The notes under the pieces: model-generated | Seen by the model: the letters and a program-made list of their open reading frames with translations, nothing else | The model's database searches: none | What the model was told of the DNA's origin: nothing | Shown here: in pieces, positions 7,800-15,882 of the stretch | How the letters are laid out: each line of letters opens with the position of its first letter | Numbering within the stretch: the first letter of the stretch is position 1 | Source: Lachnospiraceae bacterium UBA2864 | Lineage (GTDB): Bacteria; Bacillota; Clostridia; Lachnospirales; Lachnospiraceae | Length of the DNA stretch: 30,787 nucleotides | Reading direction: 5' to 3' | Assembly: GCA_002350525.1 (NCBI GenBank) | Contig: DEFA01000017.1 | Location: forward strand, 58,827-89,613 | Position numbers and translations under genes: made by a program

Positions 7800-10256
7800 A
7801 TGGCTGATAACAGATATACCGATAACAATTCCATATTTGAAAGATACCGAAGCTACAGACAGGAAATTAATGACGAGAAGGCAAGACGCAGAGCTGAGTA
7901 TGAGGCTATGACCGCTGCTGAAAAAAGAGCTTACAGGAGGGAACAGAGGTCTGCCTGGCTGAGAGAAGATACTACTCCGGTCAGAATGTGTAAGGGTGCC
8001 GAAATCTCGGAGGAAGTATATAACATAAGCGAGAACAGGTATTACACGCTTATCCTGAAGGGAATCATAGTTTATCTTCTTACGGCGGGAGGAACGGGAT
8101 GTTATCTTACTGCCATAGGCATAAGCTTTAATCAGGTGATCTTTAACTTTGTGATCCTCATTACCGCAATTCTATGTGCGGCTCTTTATCACAGCTGGAA
8201 ATCTGAAAACCTGGGATATCTGGTATTCTTCTTTTTCTATGCATCGCTTCTTGTGATATTTAAGGACTATATCAACTCGGGTTTTTATGCGATCATAAAT
8301 GATACGCTTGATTGGGCGTCCATTTACTTTAATACCGAAGGACTTCAGTATTATAACGAGCGTATAGCCAACAGATATGTGGCGGTTACTGTAGCGGTAA
8401 CGCTTATAGGAATAGCTGTAAATATCCTGCTTAACAACTATATCCTTAGACGTGCCAGATATATCGTTGCGATCGTTCTTACGATATCTTTAAACATGGT
8501 CGCATTTTACATGAATAGAGAGCCTTCGGGAATCTATACAGCCATGGTTATAGGCGGAATAGTTATGACTTATTTTCTTAAGTCGGGGCGTCATTTCTAT
8601 TTGAGCAGAAACGATCACATATTTAAAAGATCCAGAAGGGGACTTTCATATGGATTGGACTGGCATTCACTTCTCAGTATGATGCTGATGTCTGCGGTTT
8701 ATGTCATCCTTGCGGTGACAGCCGTGTCGATGATCTTCGATAAATCTACATTTTCAATCCTCCATCCGGAAAGCGAAGAAAAGAAGGTTTCCAAGGAATA
8801 TGTTCAGAACATCATGATGCTCGGAATAGGCGGATTATTCAACTTCTATGATAACACGGGTGGCCTTGCAACAGGTAAGCTGGGCGGTGTATCTTCAATC
8901 CAGCTTGATTACAATACCGATATAACCGTGGAATTCACGCCTTATACCGAGGACCGCATGTATTTTAAGAACTTTATAGGCTTAGAGTACAGTCCTTATG
9001 AAAATATATGGAAGCAGCCCGAAAGCTTCTTCTTCACGGAAGAACATAATCTGTATGAAGCACAGGCACTTGAAGCGGCATTCGAAGACGGAAATGAATA
9101 TTCCAACAAAGGAATAGTAAAGATTAAAAATGTAGCGGGTGATATCAGACCTTATATGCCGTATTATACCAGCGGAGATGTTGAAATACTCAGTCACGGA
9201 GAGGATGTTACCTATACTTATTATCCGAGAGTCGATAAGAATACAACTCCTGTAGACAGGCATAGCATCAACAAAGGATATCTTACGATTCCGGCTCAGA
9301 ATAAGGAAGTCATAAAGGACTTCTGTGCGGAAGCCGGCTTCGGAGGATCGAAACATGAGATCATACAGCAGGTAATGGAATATTATCAGGATAATATCCC
9401 TTATACCATCAGACCCGGTGCAACTCCTTGGAGAGAGGATTTTATAAATTATTTCCTGACAAAGAACAGAAAAGGATATTGTGCACATTTTGCAAGTGCG
9501 GCTGTTCTTATATTCAGATACTACGGTATTCCGGCAAGGTATTGTGAGGGATATGTTGTAGACTTCGGACAGATCATGGACACAGGTGAACTCGTAGAAG
9601 GTGAAAAGTACGAGGATTATTTCAGCGGATATAATGAGCTGGGTGAGACTGCGCTCATAACAGTTGATGCAACCGATGCCGATGCCCATGCGTGGGTTGA
9701 AGTTTATGATGACGAGTACGGATGGATAATAGCGGATGTTACACCAGCTTCAGGACTTGAAGAAGATGATTATTCGAGTTTCTGGGATACATTCAACAAT
9801 CTGTTCGGAGACGGAAATGAACCGGGACAGGACAGCGGAGCTGTTGATACGCCTGACATTACGGATTTCAGTATAAATGATAATCTTATCAAGTTGATCG
9901 GTATCATAGTAGGCGGATTGATCGCTCTGGCAGGACTAATATTCGTCGGATTTAAGACCGCACCATTCTTTATATATCATTACAGATACAGTGTTGCGGG
10001 AAAAGATGATAAGCTTATCCTGAAATATTCCAGACTTATCTCAAAGGCTAAGAAGAAAGATGGCCGGATGAAGGGACGAATCAACTACAGAACGCAGATA
10101 AGATATATGGTAAAGAATTATACTGAAAGCGGCTGGGATAAAGAAAAGCTTACTGATATATTTGAGAGAGCGGGATTCTCCGACAAAGCTATCAGCGATA
10201 CGGATTATAAATATGCCGATGATTTCCTTAATTCGATCCATATAGTAAAACAATAA
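7800..10256 (+). CDS. Membrane-anchored transglutaminase-like protein
   Basis: The ATG at 7800 follows a GGGTCGGAG ribosome site and gives 818 residues; an upstream start would overlap the DUF58 gene. A charged N-terminus with a possible coiled stretch (about 10-55) precedes about seven hydrophobic helices (about 86-313). An extracytoplasmic region then carries the transglutaminase core: Cys561 in GYCAHFAS, His630 in DAHAWVEV and Asp646 in IADVTP. A further helix (about 697-717) leads to a basic cytoplasmic tail. This layout matches the TgpA/YebA-type DUF3488-transglutaminase families partnered with DUF58. The triad is intact, so protease, cross-linking or amidase chemistry on envelope substrates is plausible; the substrate is unknown. 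Confidence 0.87.
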   Translation: MADNRYTDNNSIFERYRSYRQEINDEKARRRAEYEAMTAAEKRAYRREQRSAWLREDTTPVRMCKGAEISEEVYNISENRYYTLILKGIIVYLLTAGGTGCYLTAIGISFNQVIFNFVILITAILCAALYHSWKSENLGYLVFFFFYASLLVIFKDYINSGFYAIINDTLDWASIYFNTEGLQYYNERIANRYVAVTVAVTLIGIAVNILLNNYILRRARYIVAIVLTISLNMVAFYMNREPSGIYTAMVIGGIVMTYFLKSGRHFYLSRNDHIFKRSRRGLSYGLDWHSLLSMMLMSAVYVILAVTAVSMIFDKSTFSILHPESEEKKVSKEYVQNIMMLGIGGLFNFYDNTGGLATGKLGGVSSIQLDYNTDITVEFTPYTEDRMYFKNFIGLEYSPYENIWKQPESFFFTEEHNLYEAQALEAAFEDGNEYSNKGIVKIKNVAGDIRPYMPYYTSGDVEILSHGEDVTYTYYPRVDKNTTPVDRHSINKGYLTIPAQNKEVIKDFCAEAGFGGSKHEIIQQVMEYYQDNIPYTIRPGATPWREDFINYFLTKNRKGYCAHFASAAVLIFRYYGIPARYCEGYVVDFGQIMDTGELVEGEKYEDYFSGYNELGETALITVDATDADAHAWVEVYDDEYGWIIADVTPASGLEEDDYSSFWDTFNNLFGDGNEPGQDSGAVDTPDITDFSINDNLIKLIGIIVGGLIALAGLIFVGFKTAPFFIYHYRYSVAGKDDKLILKYSRLISKAKKKDGRMKGRINYRTQIRYMVKNYTESGWDKEKLTDIFERAGFSDKAISDTDYKYADDFLNSIHIVKQ

Positions 10257-10286
10257 ATAACATAACAGAAGACAGAGGTTTGACAC

Positions 10287-10397
10287 ATGAAGAAAGACAG
10301 TAATATCAACAAGAAATTAATTGCATTGATGATAGCCTGGGTACTTGGCTCCGGAGTGGGCTGGCTGATAGCGGAATACGTTATAAGGGCAGTATAG
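10287..10397 (+). CDS. Small single-span membrane protein (36 residues)
   Basis: An ATG at 10287 preceded by AGAGG opens a 36-codon frame ending in TAG at 10397. The N-terminus is polar and basic (MKKDSNINKK), followed by one hydrophobic helix (about residues 11-29, rich in Leu, Ile, Gly and Trp) and a short C-terminal tail. It sits between the transglutaminase gene (30 nt upstream) and the hydrolase-like gene (13 nt downstream), the spacing of a real operon member. It is too short for common gene callers. No family was recognised; a regulatory or assembly subunit of the neighbouring membrane system is possible. Confidence 0.6.
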   Translation: MKKDSNINKKLIALMIAWVLGSGVGWLIAEYVIRAV

Positions 10398-10410
10398 GGG
10401 GAGCCGGAAT

Positions 10411-11370
10411 ATGAATGACAGAAAAGGACTGAATTTAGGATACTTCGGTTTTATACTATTAATACTTGTTGCATTTAACGGAGGAGCTATTCTTACATTC
10501 TTCCTGAGATTTAACATGCTGGCGGAAAGACCTTATGATCCGATAAGGGTAAAATGGACTGATGAATCCGGAGATATCTATGCGGATCAGATGGCGGCTG
10601 ATGAAGGGATTCTCTATGACCTGTATGTACCTAAGAACATAGACACTTCGAAGGAACATACATTTATCATGTATATTCACGGAAGTAATTTCTCCAGCGG
10701 AGATAAGAGTGACGGAGCGCTTATATGTAAATACTTTGCTTCAAAGGGATATGTGGCGGCATCGGTTAATTATTCTCTTATTACACAGGACAGTGGGAAT
10801 ACCATATCAGCTTCGGCAGATGAGCTTTACAGGACTGCGGGTTCTGTGGTGGCAAGATGCGGTGAGCTTGGTATCAGATTCAAAAATATGGCTGTAAGCG
10901 GAGTGTACGGAGGCGGAACTATGGCGCTTCTCTATGCGTATAAGAATCCGGAGAAATCACCAGTACCGGTAAAACTCGTATTTGAGCAGACAGGGCCCAC
11001 AAGCTTTAATCCTGATGACTGGGGATATTCGGGAGAGGAAGCGGTCCAGCTGGTGAACCTTATGACAAACGGAAGCTTCACAGTTGATGATATAGGAAGT
11101 GAAGCATATATCAAAGCTTATAAAGATATATCACCGGAATCCTATGTGAATAATAACGGTGTCTCGGCAATCCTTGCATACGGATCGAGAGATAAGATAA
11201 TCCCGATATCCATGCCGCTTAAATTCTCGGGTGCGTTGAGACAGACAGGAGCGGACTGTACTATAATCGAGTATTCCAAGTCCGGTCATACTATGGCTCT
11301 CGATAGTGATAAGAACAAAGAATATTACGATACGGTTGATAGATATTTGGAGAAAATTGTGGTAGAATAA
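10411..11370 (+). CDS. Alpha/beta-hydrolase-fold protein with Tyr at the nucleophile position
   Basis: This 319-residue protein has an N-terminal membrane anchor (about residues 11-34) and an esterase/lipase-like fold outside the membrane. The oxyanion region is IHGSNF (89-94), the acid Asp261 is in YGSRDKIIP and His293 is in SGHTMA. The nucleophile elbow reads SGVYGGG (163-169), so Tyr166, codon TAC at 10906-10908, stands where Ser is expected (SGHSAGG in relatives). One base change from TCC would explain it. The protein may be a pseudo-enzyme, a recent mutant, or use another residue. A GGGGGAG ribosome site precedes the start, and it follows the small membrane protein in an apparent operon with DUF58 and transglutaminase. 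Confidence 0.8.
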   Translation: MNDRKGLNLGYFGFILLILVAFNGGAILTFFLRFNMLAERPYDPIRVKWTDESGDIYADQMAADEGILYDLYVPKNIDTSKEHTFIMYIHGSNFSSGDKSDGALICKYFASKGYVAASVNYSLITQDSGNTISASADELYRTAGSVVARCGELGIRFKNMAVSGVYGGGTMALLYAYKNPEKSPVPVKLVFEQTGPTSFNPDDWGYSGEEAVQLVNLMTNGSFTVDDIGSEAYIKAYKDISPESYVNNNGVSAILAYGSRDKIIPISMPLKFSGALRQTGADCTIIEYSKSGHTMALDSDKNKEYYDTVDRYLEKIVVE

Positions 11371-11453
11371 GAAAGGTCGAACCGGAAGAATCTTGACTCA
11401 GTGAGAGAAACCGGAACAGCTGCGACATAATATATTATTTCAGGAGGTTAAAA

Positions 11454-11675
11454 ATGGGAGCAGAAGACATCGGAAAGAAGATTGAAGAGGTAAAGGCAAA
11501 AATCGATACCGCACTTGAGAAGACAGATATCGATGATAAGATCAAGGCTAATGCCGGAAATATCAAGAAGGGTGCAGGAACAATTCTTGATAAGACGGAT
11601 ATCGATGATAAGATCATTGATAAGGCTAAGGAAGTTGTCGGAAAGTTCAAGAACGGCAAGGAAGATAATGCTTAA
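11454..11675 (+). CDS. 73-residue charged protein with internal repeat
   Basis: A strong AGGAGG site precedes ATG 11454. The product is highly charged, mostly predicted helical, without Cys, Trp or a membrane segment. It contains two copies of KTDIDDKI (residues 23-30 and 47-54), 24 residues apart, in helix-friendly surroundings. The matching DNA repeats (11521-11543 and 11593-11615) differ at one base, suggesting a recent internal duplication or strong selection on codons. It resembles small CsbD- or antitoxin-like helical proteins in composition, but no family was confirmed and no toxin gene is adjacent. It sits between the hydrolase-like gene and tRNA-Pro. Confidence 0.7.
   Translation: MGAEDIGKKIEEVKAKIDTALEKTDIDDKIKANAGNIKKGAGTILDKTDIDDKIIDKAKEVVGKFKNGKEDNA
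11521..11615 (+). repeat. Two 23-bp direct repeats inside the 73-residue gene
   Basis: Bases 11521-11543 and 11593-11615 differ only at the fifth base (AGACAGATATCG versus AGACGGATATCG at their left ends). They are spaced 72 bp apart, an exact codon multiple, and encode the KTDIDDKI repeats. Confidence 0.8.
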
Positions 11676-11695
11676 TTAAATCGATAAGATAATGC

Positions 11696-11724
11696 TTGAA
11701 ATTATCTTTAAAAGAGTGTATTAT
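11696..11724 (+). promoter_or_regulatory. Promoter of the tRNA-Pro unit
   Basis: TTGAAA (11696-11701) and TATTAT (11719-11724) are separated by 17 nt. The tRNA starts about 80 nt downstream of the predicted transcription start, leaving a structured leader. Confidence 0.6.
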
Positions 11725-11733
11725 AACTCAGGT

Positions 11734-11782
11734 GTCTGAACGGCAGATGTTTCGTATGTCGGAGCATCTGCCGAATACAGAC
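11734..11782 (+). other. Leader hairpin ahead of tRNA-Pro
   Basis: CGGCAGATG (11741-11749) is perfectly complementary to CATCTGCCG (11765-11773), and GTCTG (11734-11738) with CAGAC (11778-11782) can extend the stem. No T-run follows, so it is not an obvious terminator. It may mark a processing site in the precursor tRNA. Confidence 0.5.
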
Positions 11783-11810
11783 TGAAGATCAATCATATAA
11801 AATTATATAT

Positions 11811-11884
<74 letters not shown>

Positions 11885-11897
11885 CACTGTATTATCA

Positions 11898-11929
11898 AGG
11901 CTTCCGAGATTTTCGGGGGCCTGTTTTTT
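11898..11929 (+). terminator. Rho-independent terminator of tRNA-Pro
   Basis: AGGCTTCCGA (11898-11907) pairs with TCGGGGGCCT (11913-11922), ten pairs including two G-T, followed by a six-T run (11924-11929). Confidence 0.85.
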
Positions 11930-11989
11930 ATACTTTTGAGATCGGTATTGCCCAAATACTCGTATGGTGACGAGGATATTATTTTATTG

Positions 11990-13384
11990 TCATGACTGAC
12001 TGAGATAATGATTTAAAACCTTTAGTCCCGATTTATAAGCTTCGGGATTATGTTCCGAAATAAGAGACACACGGATAGCAGGAGGGATATCGCTGTTACC
12101 GACAACGAATCTCTCAGCAGAGTATATCTGTATTCCCAGTTCCGATAGTTCTTTTTCCGCTACGGAAGGATTTACATTTTTTTCATCCGGAATAAAGACC
12201 CATCTTAGAGGGCAACAACTGTTTCCGGAAGACTTGAGTCCGGTACAGATCTTATCAAACAATCTATTCCTGTCCTTAACTTCTTTGATTCGGAGTTCGC
12301 GTATCTTATCGAAGATGCCGATATTAACCGTTCTTGTAAAAAGCTGCATCATAAGTGCAGGCGGTGTAATGACAATAGAATAAAGTGTGTTTGAAACAGC
12401 CGTGTAATAGCGTTCCGGAACGTGTATGACCGCAAGACGGAGTCCGGGTGAAAGTATCTTGGATACGCTGCCTATCATGATACCATAATCCGGTGCAAAG
12501 GAAGATATAGGTGGAAGCGGCTTTGACATGAACAGAGAATATATGCTGTCCTCGATGAGAGGCAGCTTCTTTTTATTTATGTACTCTGCAATCTCTCGTC
12601 TGGTATCGGTATTCATCAGTTCGCCGGATGGATTGTTGAAGTCCGGTATCAGATAGAATCCCTTTACGTCATGATTCTTTACCACATAATCCAGAGATTT
12701 TGCTGTGATGGAATTTTCATATACGGGCAGAGGTATAACCTGAATACCCAGTGAATTTGCGGCTACTTTAAGACCGGGATAAGTCACGTTAGTGGTGGCT
12801 ATCTTATCTCCGGGTGAAAAGAGTGCCGAAAGAATGGTAAAGATGGCATTCTGACTTCCCGAGGAAAAGAGTATGTTCTCCTTACTTGATTTAAGACCGT
12901 AGTAGTTGAACCATCTGACAGCTGCCTTTATCTGCAGTTTGTCATACTGTACCGGAGCGTACTGCATAAGTTTGTAGAAGTCCGGTTCAGTGACAATCTC
13001 TTTGAGGTAGTTTGTGACGAGTTGTTCTATATCGGGATTCGGAAGTATAGCGCCCATTTCTATTATCTTTTCCGAAGCTTCACGAATGGTAAGCATTCCC
13101 TGAGTAGCCGCATCCGATGAGATAAATGTACCCCTGCCCACAATGCTGCATACGAGACCGCGCTGTTCGCAAAGTTTAAATGCGCGAGTTATGGTACTCA
13201 GGTGAATATCTAGATAATCAGCCAGCTCTCTCTGAGGAGGAAGCTTGGTGCCCGGTGCCAGACGGCCTTCCAGAATATCCGTCTTAAGTGTGTCCGCAAG
13301 CGCGATATATATAGGTGTTTCGCTGTTTCTGTTTATTACGGGTTTCCAGCTCATAGGATAATTTTCAAATGAATTAACAGGCAT
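11990..13384 (-). CDS. MocR-type GntR/aminotransferase transcriptional regulator
   Basis: This 464-residue protein fuses a GntR winged helix-turn-helix (about residues 22-90, ending in the GRGTFI wing) to a class I aminotransferase domain. The PLP lysine is Lys309 in SVSKILSPGLR and the pyridine-contacting Asp is near 279, so PLP binding looks intact. MocR regulators sense PLP or PLP-amino acid adducts and control PLP or amino-acid genes. It is divergent from an aminotransferase gene, and a near-perfect operator overlaps its own -10 box, suggesting autorepression and control of the neighbour. Relatives include PdxR, GabR and TauR; no pdxST or gab genes are in the window, so the specific name is left open. 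The ribosome site is weak. Confidence 0.9.
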   Translation of the reverse strand: MPVNSFENYPMSWKPVINRNSETPIYIALADTLKTDILEGRLAPGTKLPPQRELADYLDIHLSTITRAFKLCEQRGLVCSIVGRGTFISSDAATQGMLTIREASEKIIEMGAILPNPDIEQLVTNYLKEIVTEPDFYKLMQYAPVQYDKLQIKAAVRWFNYYGLKSSKENILFSSGSQNAIFTILSALFSPGDKIATTNVTYPGLKVAANSLGIQVIPLPVYENSITAKSLDYVVKNHDVKGFYLIPDFNNPSGELMNTDTRREIAEYINKKKLPLIEDSIYSLFMSKPLPPISSFAPDYGIMIGSVSKILSPGLRLAVIHVPERYYTAVSNTLYSIVITPPALMMQLFTRTVNIGIFDKIRELRIKEVKDRNRLFDKICTGLKSSGNSCCPLRWVFIPDEKNVNPSVAEKELSELGIQIYSAERFVVGNSDIPPAIRVSLISEHNPEAYKSGLKVLNHYLSQS

Positions 13385-13419
13385 AATATCACTCTTTCAT
13401 GTGTTCCGGATTTAGGATT

Positions 13420-13445
13420 TCAAGATAATTGTCTTGAAGACAATT
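13420..13445. promoter_or_regulatory. Candidate MocR operator
   Basis: AATTGTCTT (13427-13435) and AAGACAATT (13437-13445) form a perfect palindrome around one base. Overlapping it, TCAAGA (13420-13425) pairs with TCTTGA (13432-13437), and AAGAYAATT occurs as a direct repeat (13422-13430 and 13437-13445). Mixed direct and inverted repeats are typical of MocR sites. Confidence 0.65.
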
Positions 13446-13471
13446 TTAATATTGTATTTACGTAATTGCAA
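13443..13471 (-). promoter_or_regulatory. Promoter of the MocR regulator gene
   Basis: On the minus strand TTGCAA (13466-13471) and TAAAAT (13443-13448) have a 17-nt spacer. The palindromic operator starts within the -10 box and extends downstream, consistent with autorepression. Confidence 0.5.
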
Positions 13472-13508
13472 TGATAGATTATTCGAAAAGATTTAGGAGG
13501 ACGTAAAT

Positions 13509-14696
13509 ATGTTTGAAGAGAAAATATCCGAATTGAGTAAAAGCACACCGGCATCATTTATCCGAGCCATTCTTAAGACTACGGAGAATGCTGATGTCAT
13601 ATCTTTTGCCGGAGGTCTTCCGAATCCGATTTCATTTCCGAAGGAAGAGATTCAGGAGTCCACTAACAGAGTTATAGAGCAGTACGGAAGCAGGGCTTTT
13701 CAGTATTCGCTGACAGCCGGACTTCGTGAACTGAGAGAATATATAGCGAAGCATCTGAAGGAAACTCAGGGGATGGATGTTACGCCCGATGAGATAATAG
13801 TTACCACAGGTTCCCAGCAGGCACTCGACCTGATTGGAAAAGTACTGATCAATCAGGGAGATACGGTTATAATGGAAGAACCTGCATATCTTGGAGCTAT
13901 TCAGGCCTTCAGTCAGTACAGACCCGACATAAAAACCATCACGCTTCATAGTGACGGTATGGATATGGAGAAACTGGAGGAGACGTTGAAGAATTCAAAT
14001 GCAAAGTTCATATATACAGTTCCGAATTTCCAGAATCCGAGTGGACTCACCTACTCTGCGAAGAAGAGAGAGACACTACATAAATTATCGAGACAGTATA
14101 ACTGCATCCTGGTTGAAGATGATCCTTACGGTGACCTGAAATTTGACGGAAAGCCATACGGTTATATAAGCAAGAAGGAGTTTGAAGGAAGTATACTTCT
14201 GGGAACTTTCTCCAAGACCGTAACTCCCGGAATGAGGATTGGATATATGATAATCCGTGATCCGGAACTGAGATTCAGAATCAATACCGCAAAGGAAGCT
14301 GCGGACCTGCATTCAAATGTATTCTCCCAATATATCCTCTGGGATTACCTTACACACAATGATGTACAGGAGCACATATTAAAGATAAGAGAGCTTTACA
14401 GAAGCCAGTGCAACGCTATGATAGCCGCAATGGAATCGGCTTTTCCGGAAAGCGTTACATTTACCAGGCCGGAAGGCGGTATGTTCATATGGGCAACCCT
14501 GCCTAAAGGAATGATTGCTCTGGACCTTTTTGAAAGAGCAAGAGAAGAGAACGTGGTTTTCGTTCCGGGAAATCCTTTCTATGTTGACGGAAGGGCGGCC
14601 GGTAACATGAGACTTAACTATACAAATTGTGATGAGAAAACCATTACCGAAGGAATAAACAGATTAGGAAGCCTCATCAGAAGTTACGGTAATTGA
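13509..14696 (+). CDS. PLP-dependent aminotransferase, LysN/2-aminoadipate transaminase-like
   Basis: This 395-residue fold-type I aminotransferase has the N-terminal ISFAGGLPNP segment (31-40), TTGSQQALDL near 99-108, PNFQNPSGLTY (172-182), the cofactor Asp in VEDDPYGDL (202-210) and the Schiff-base Lys236 in GTFSKTVTPGMRIGY. These features place it with the LysN/aminoadipate transaminases, which show broad specificity for aromatic, branched-chain and aminoadipate substrates. A TTAGGAGG ribosome site precedes the start. It is divergent from a MocR regulator with an operator between, so its expression probably responds to PLP or an amino-acid adduct. The exact substrate cannot be read from the sequence. 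Confidence 0.88.
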   Translation: MFEEKISELSKSTPASFIRAILKTTENADVISFAGGLPNPISFPKEEIQESTNRVIEQYGSRAFQYSLTAGLRELREYIAKHLKETQGMDVTPDEIIVTTGSQQALDLIGKVLINQGDTVIMEEPAYLGAIQAFSQYRPDIKTITLHSDGMDMEKLEETLKNSNAKFIYTVPNFQNPSGLTYSAKKRETLHKLSRQYNCILVEDDPYGDLKFDGKPYGYISKKEFEGSILLGTFSKTVTPGMRIGYMIIRDPELRFRINTAKEAADLHSNVFSQYILWDYLTHNDVQEHILKIRELYRSQCNAMIAAMESAFPESVTFTRPEGGMFIWATLPKGMIALDLFERAREENVVFVPGNPFYVDGRAAGNMRLNYTNCDEKTITEGINRLGSLIRSYGN

Positions 14697-14741
14697 TCTT
14701 TGAATGCAATTGATTTGTTATGAATAAAACTGATGAACGAG

Positions 14742-14779
14742 GCGTCGATACCTATAGGTATCGGCGCTCTTGCTTTCGT
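14742..14779 (+). terminator. Probable terminator after the aminotransferase gene
   Basis: GCGTCGATACC (14742-14752) pairs with GGTATCGGCGC (14757-14767) around loop TATA: eleven pairs with one G-T. The following bases are only moderately T-rich, so termination strength is uncertain. Confidence 0.5.
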
Positions 14780-14790
14780 TATGATAAGTC

Positions 14791-14818
14791 TTGGAAATAC
14801 GTCGCAATCTGTTATAAT
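14791..14818 (+). promoter_or_regulatory. Promoter of the zinc-ribbon/membrane gene cluster
   Basis: TTGGAA (14791-14796) and a consensus TATAAT (14813-14818) are separated by 16 nt, about 60 nt before the ATG at 14882. Confidence 0.55.
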
Positions 14819-14881
14819 ATACCGTGGTGAGTCAAAAATTTGACGTGATTTTTCTTGAAAAGAAGAAGTGGAGGTACTCTT

Positions 14882-15868
14882 ATGATATGTCCTAATTGTG
14901 GGGCTCAGTTACCTGATACAGTACAGGCGTGCTGGTCATGCGGATATGTATTGAATCAGGGCGGAAATGTGTCACACAACAATATGCCGAACAACATACC
15001 AAACAATAGTATGCCATACAACAATGCGCAGAATAACAATCCATACAGCAACGTGCAAAATAATATGCCGAATAACATTCCAAACAATACATCGTACAAT
15101 AACGTTCCCAATAATGCACCATACAATAACATTCCGAATAGTAACGTGCCGTATAACAATGTAAATCCGATGAATCCTCAGCCGATGTATAACTATAATA
15201 ATCAGGCACCCAAGCAGGATAAAGGACTTAAGACGATCATCATAGTTTTGAGCGTGGTTTTTGCTGTGGCTGTAATACTTGGGTTTGCTATATGGATGAT
15301 AAACAGACAAAAGAAGAATGATAAGTCTTCTGAGCAGGCAGGAAATACGGTTACAACGAAAACAGAGGACTCGACAACAGAAAAAACAGAGGATGTTACG
15401 ACAGAGAAAACGGAGTCGGAGAATAAATTTGCCGATGAAAAGGTAAACGATTACACCATGGGATCGATGACATATTCAGTACCTGACAGATATCTGGGTG
15501 ACGGAATACCAAACGAAGAAGGATATGTATATTTTTATTATGAAGATGTTATGGTGATGGTAAGTAAGGAGACTGCAACTGTCGATATAAAAAACCAGAT
15601 AATGCAGGATTCTATTGTAGAGGGATTTTTTGCGGAATTAGGGGAACCGACGGATGTTGAAAAGATAAGAGACATAAAAGTTGACGGACAGGATGCTTTT
15701 GAATTTACGGGTAAAGTGGAGTATGCCGGTGAAGCTATGTGTATCGATGCATATATTATTCAATGTGCCGGTACATGGTATGAGGTTGTTTATAAAGACA
15801 ATACATCATTAGATAACAAGGCAGACTTTGATAATCTGATAGATTCAATTGAATTCTCAGAAGATTAA
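14882..15868 (+). CDS. Zinc-ribbon, Asn/Pro-rich, single-span membrane protein
   Basis: ATG 14882 follows GGAGGT; an in-frame ATG at 14855 lacks a good site. The 328-residue product begins with a CxxC-x10-CxxC zinc ribbon (Cys3, Cys6, Cys17, Cys20), then about 70 residues of Asn/Met/Pro/Tyr repeats (NNMPNNIPNN type), a basic patch, one transmembrane helix (about 118-140), a Thr/Glu repeat linker (TTKTED, TTEKTE) and a C-terminal extracytoplasmic domain of about 140 residues. It resembles the common Firmicutes design of a cytoplasmic zinc ribbon tethered to an external domain of unknown function. Two membrane-protein genes follow closely and may be cotranscribed. Confidence 0.8.
   Translation: MICPNCGAQLPDTVQACWSCGYVLNQGGNVSHNNMPNNIPNNSMPYNNAQNNNPYSNVQNNMPNNIPNNTSYNNVPNNAPYNNIPNSNVPYNNVNPMNPQPMYNYNNQAPKQDKGLKTIIIVLSVVFAVAVILGFAIWMINRQKKNDKSSEQAGNTVTTKTEDSTTEKTEDVTTEKTESENKFADEKVNDYTMGSMTYSVPDRYLGDGIPNEEGYVYFYYEDVMVMVSKETATVDIKNQIMQDSIVEGFFAELGEPTDVEKIRDIKVDGQDAFEFTGKVEYAGEAMCIDAYIIQCAGTWYEVVYKDNTSLDNKADFDNLIDSIEFSED
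14982..15165 (+). repeat. In-frame Asn-Pro minisatellite
   Basis: Degenerate repeats built on AACAAYATNCCNAAYAAC units encode NNMPNN-type segments of the zinc-ribbon protein. The reading frame is preserved throughout, so this is coding low complexity prone to length change. Confidence 0.75.
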
Positions 15869-15882
15869 TATGAGATACGATA

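Noticed and set aside
8982..9689. 235-residue minus-strand open frame
   Set aside because: It is wholly antisense to the transglutaminase gene, Cys/Ile-rich like other complement-frame shadows, with no ribosome site or motif.
14720..14830. 36-codon open frame starting at ATG 14720
   Set aside because: There is no ribosome site, and the frame runs through a terminator-like hairpin and the next promoter, so coding is unlikely.
14982..15165. Possible CRISPR-like or satellite array
   Set aside because: Repeats are degenerate, keep the reading frame and encode an Asn/Pro-rich linker. There are no unique spacers or cas genes.
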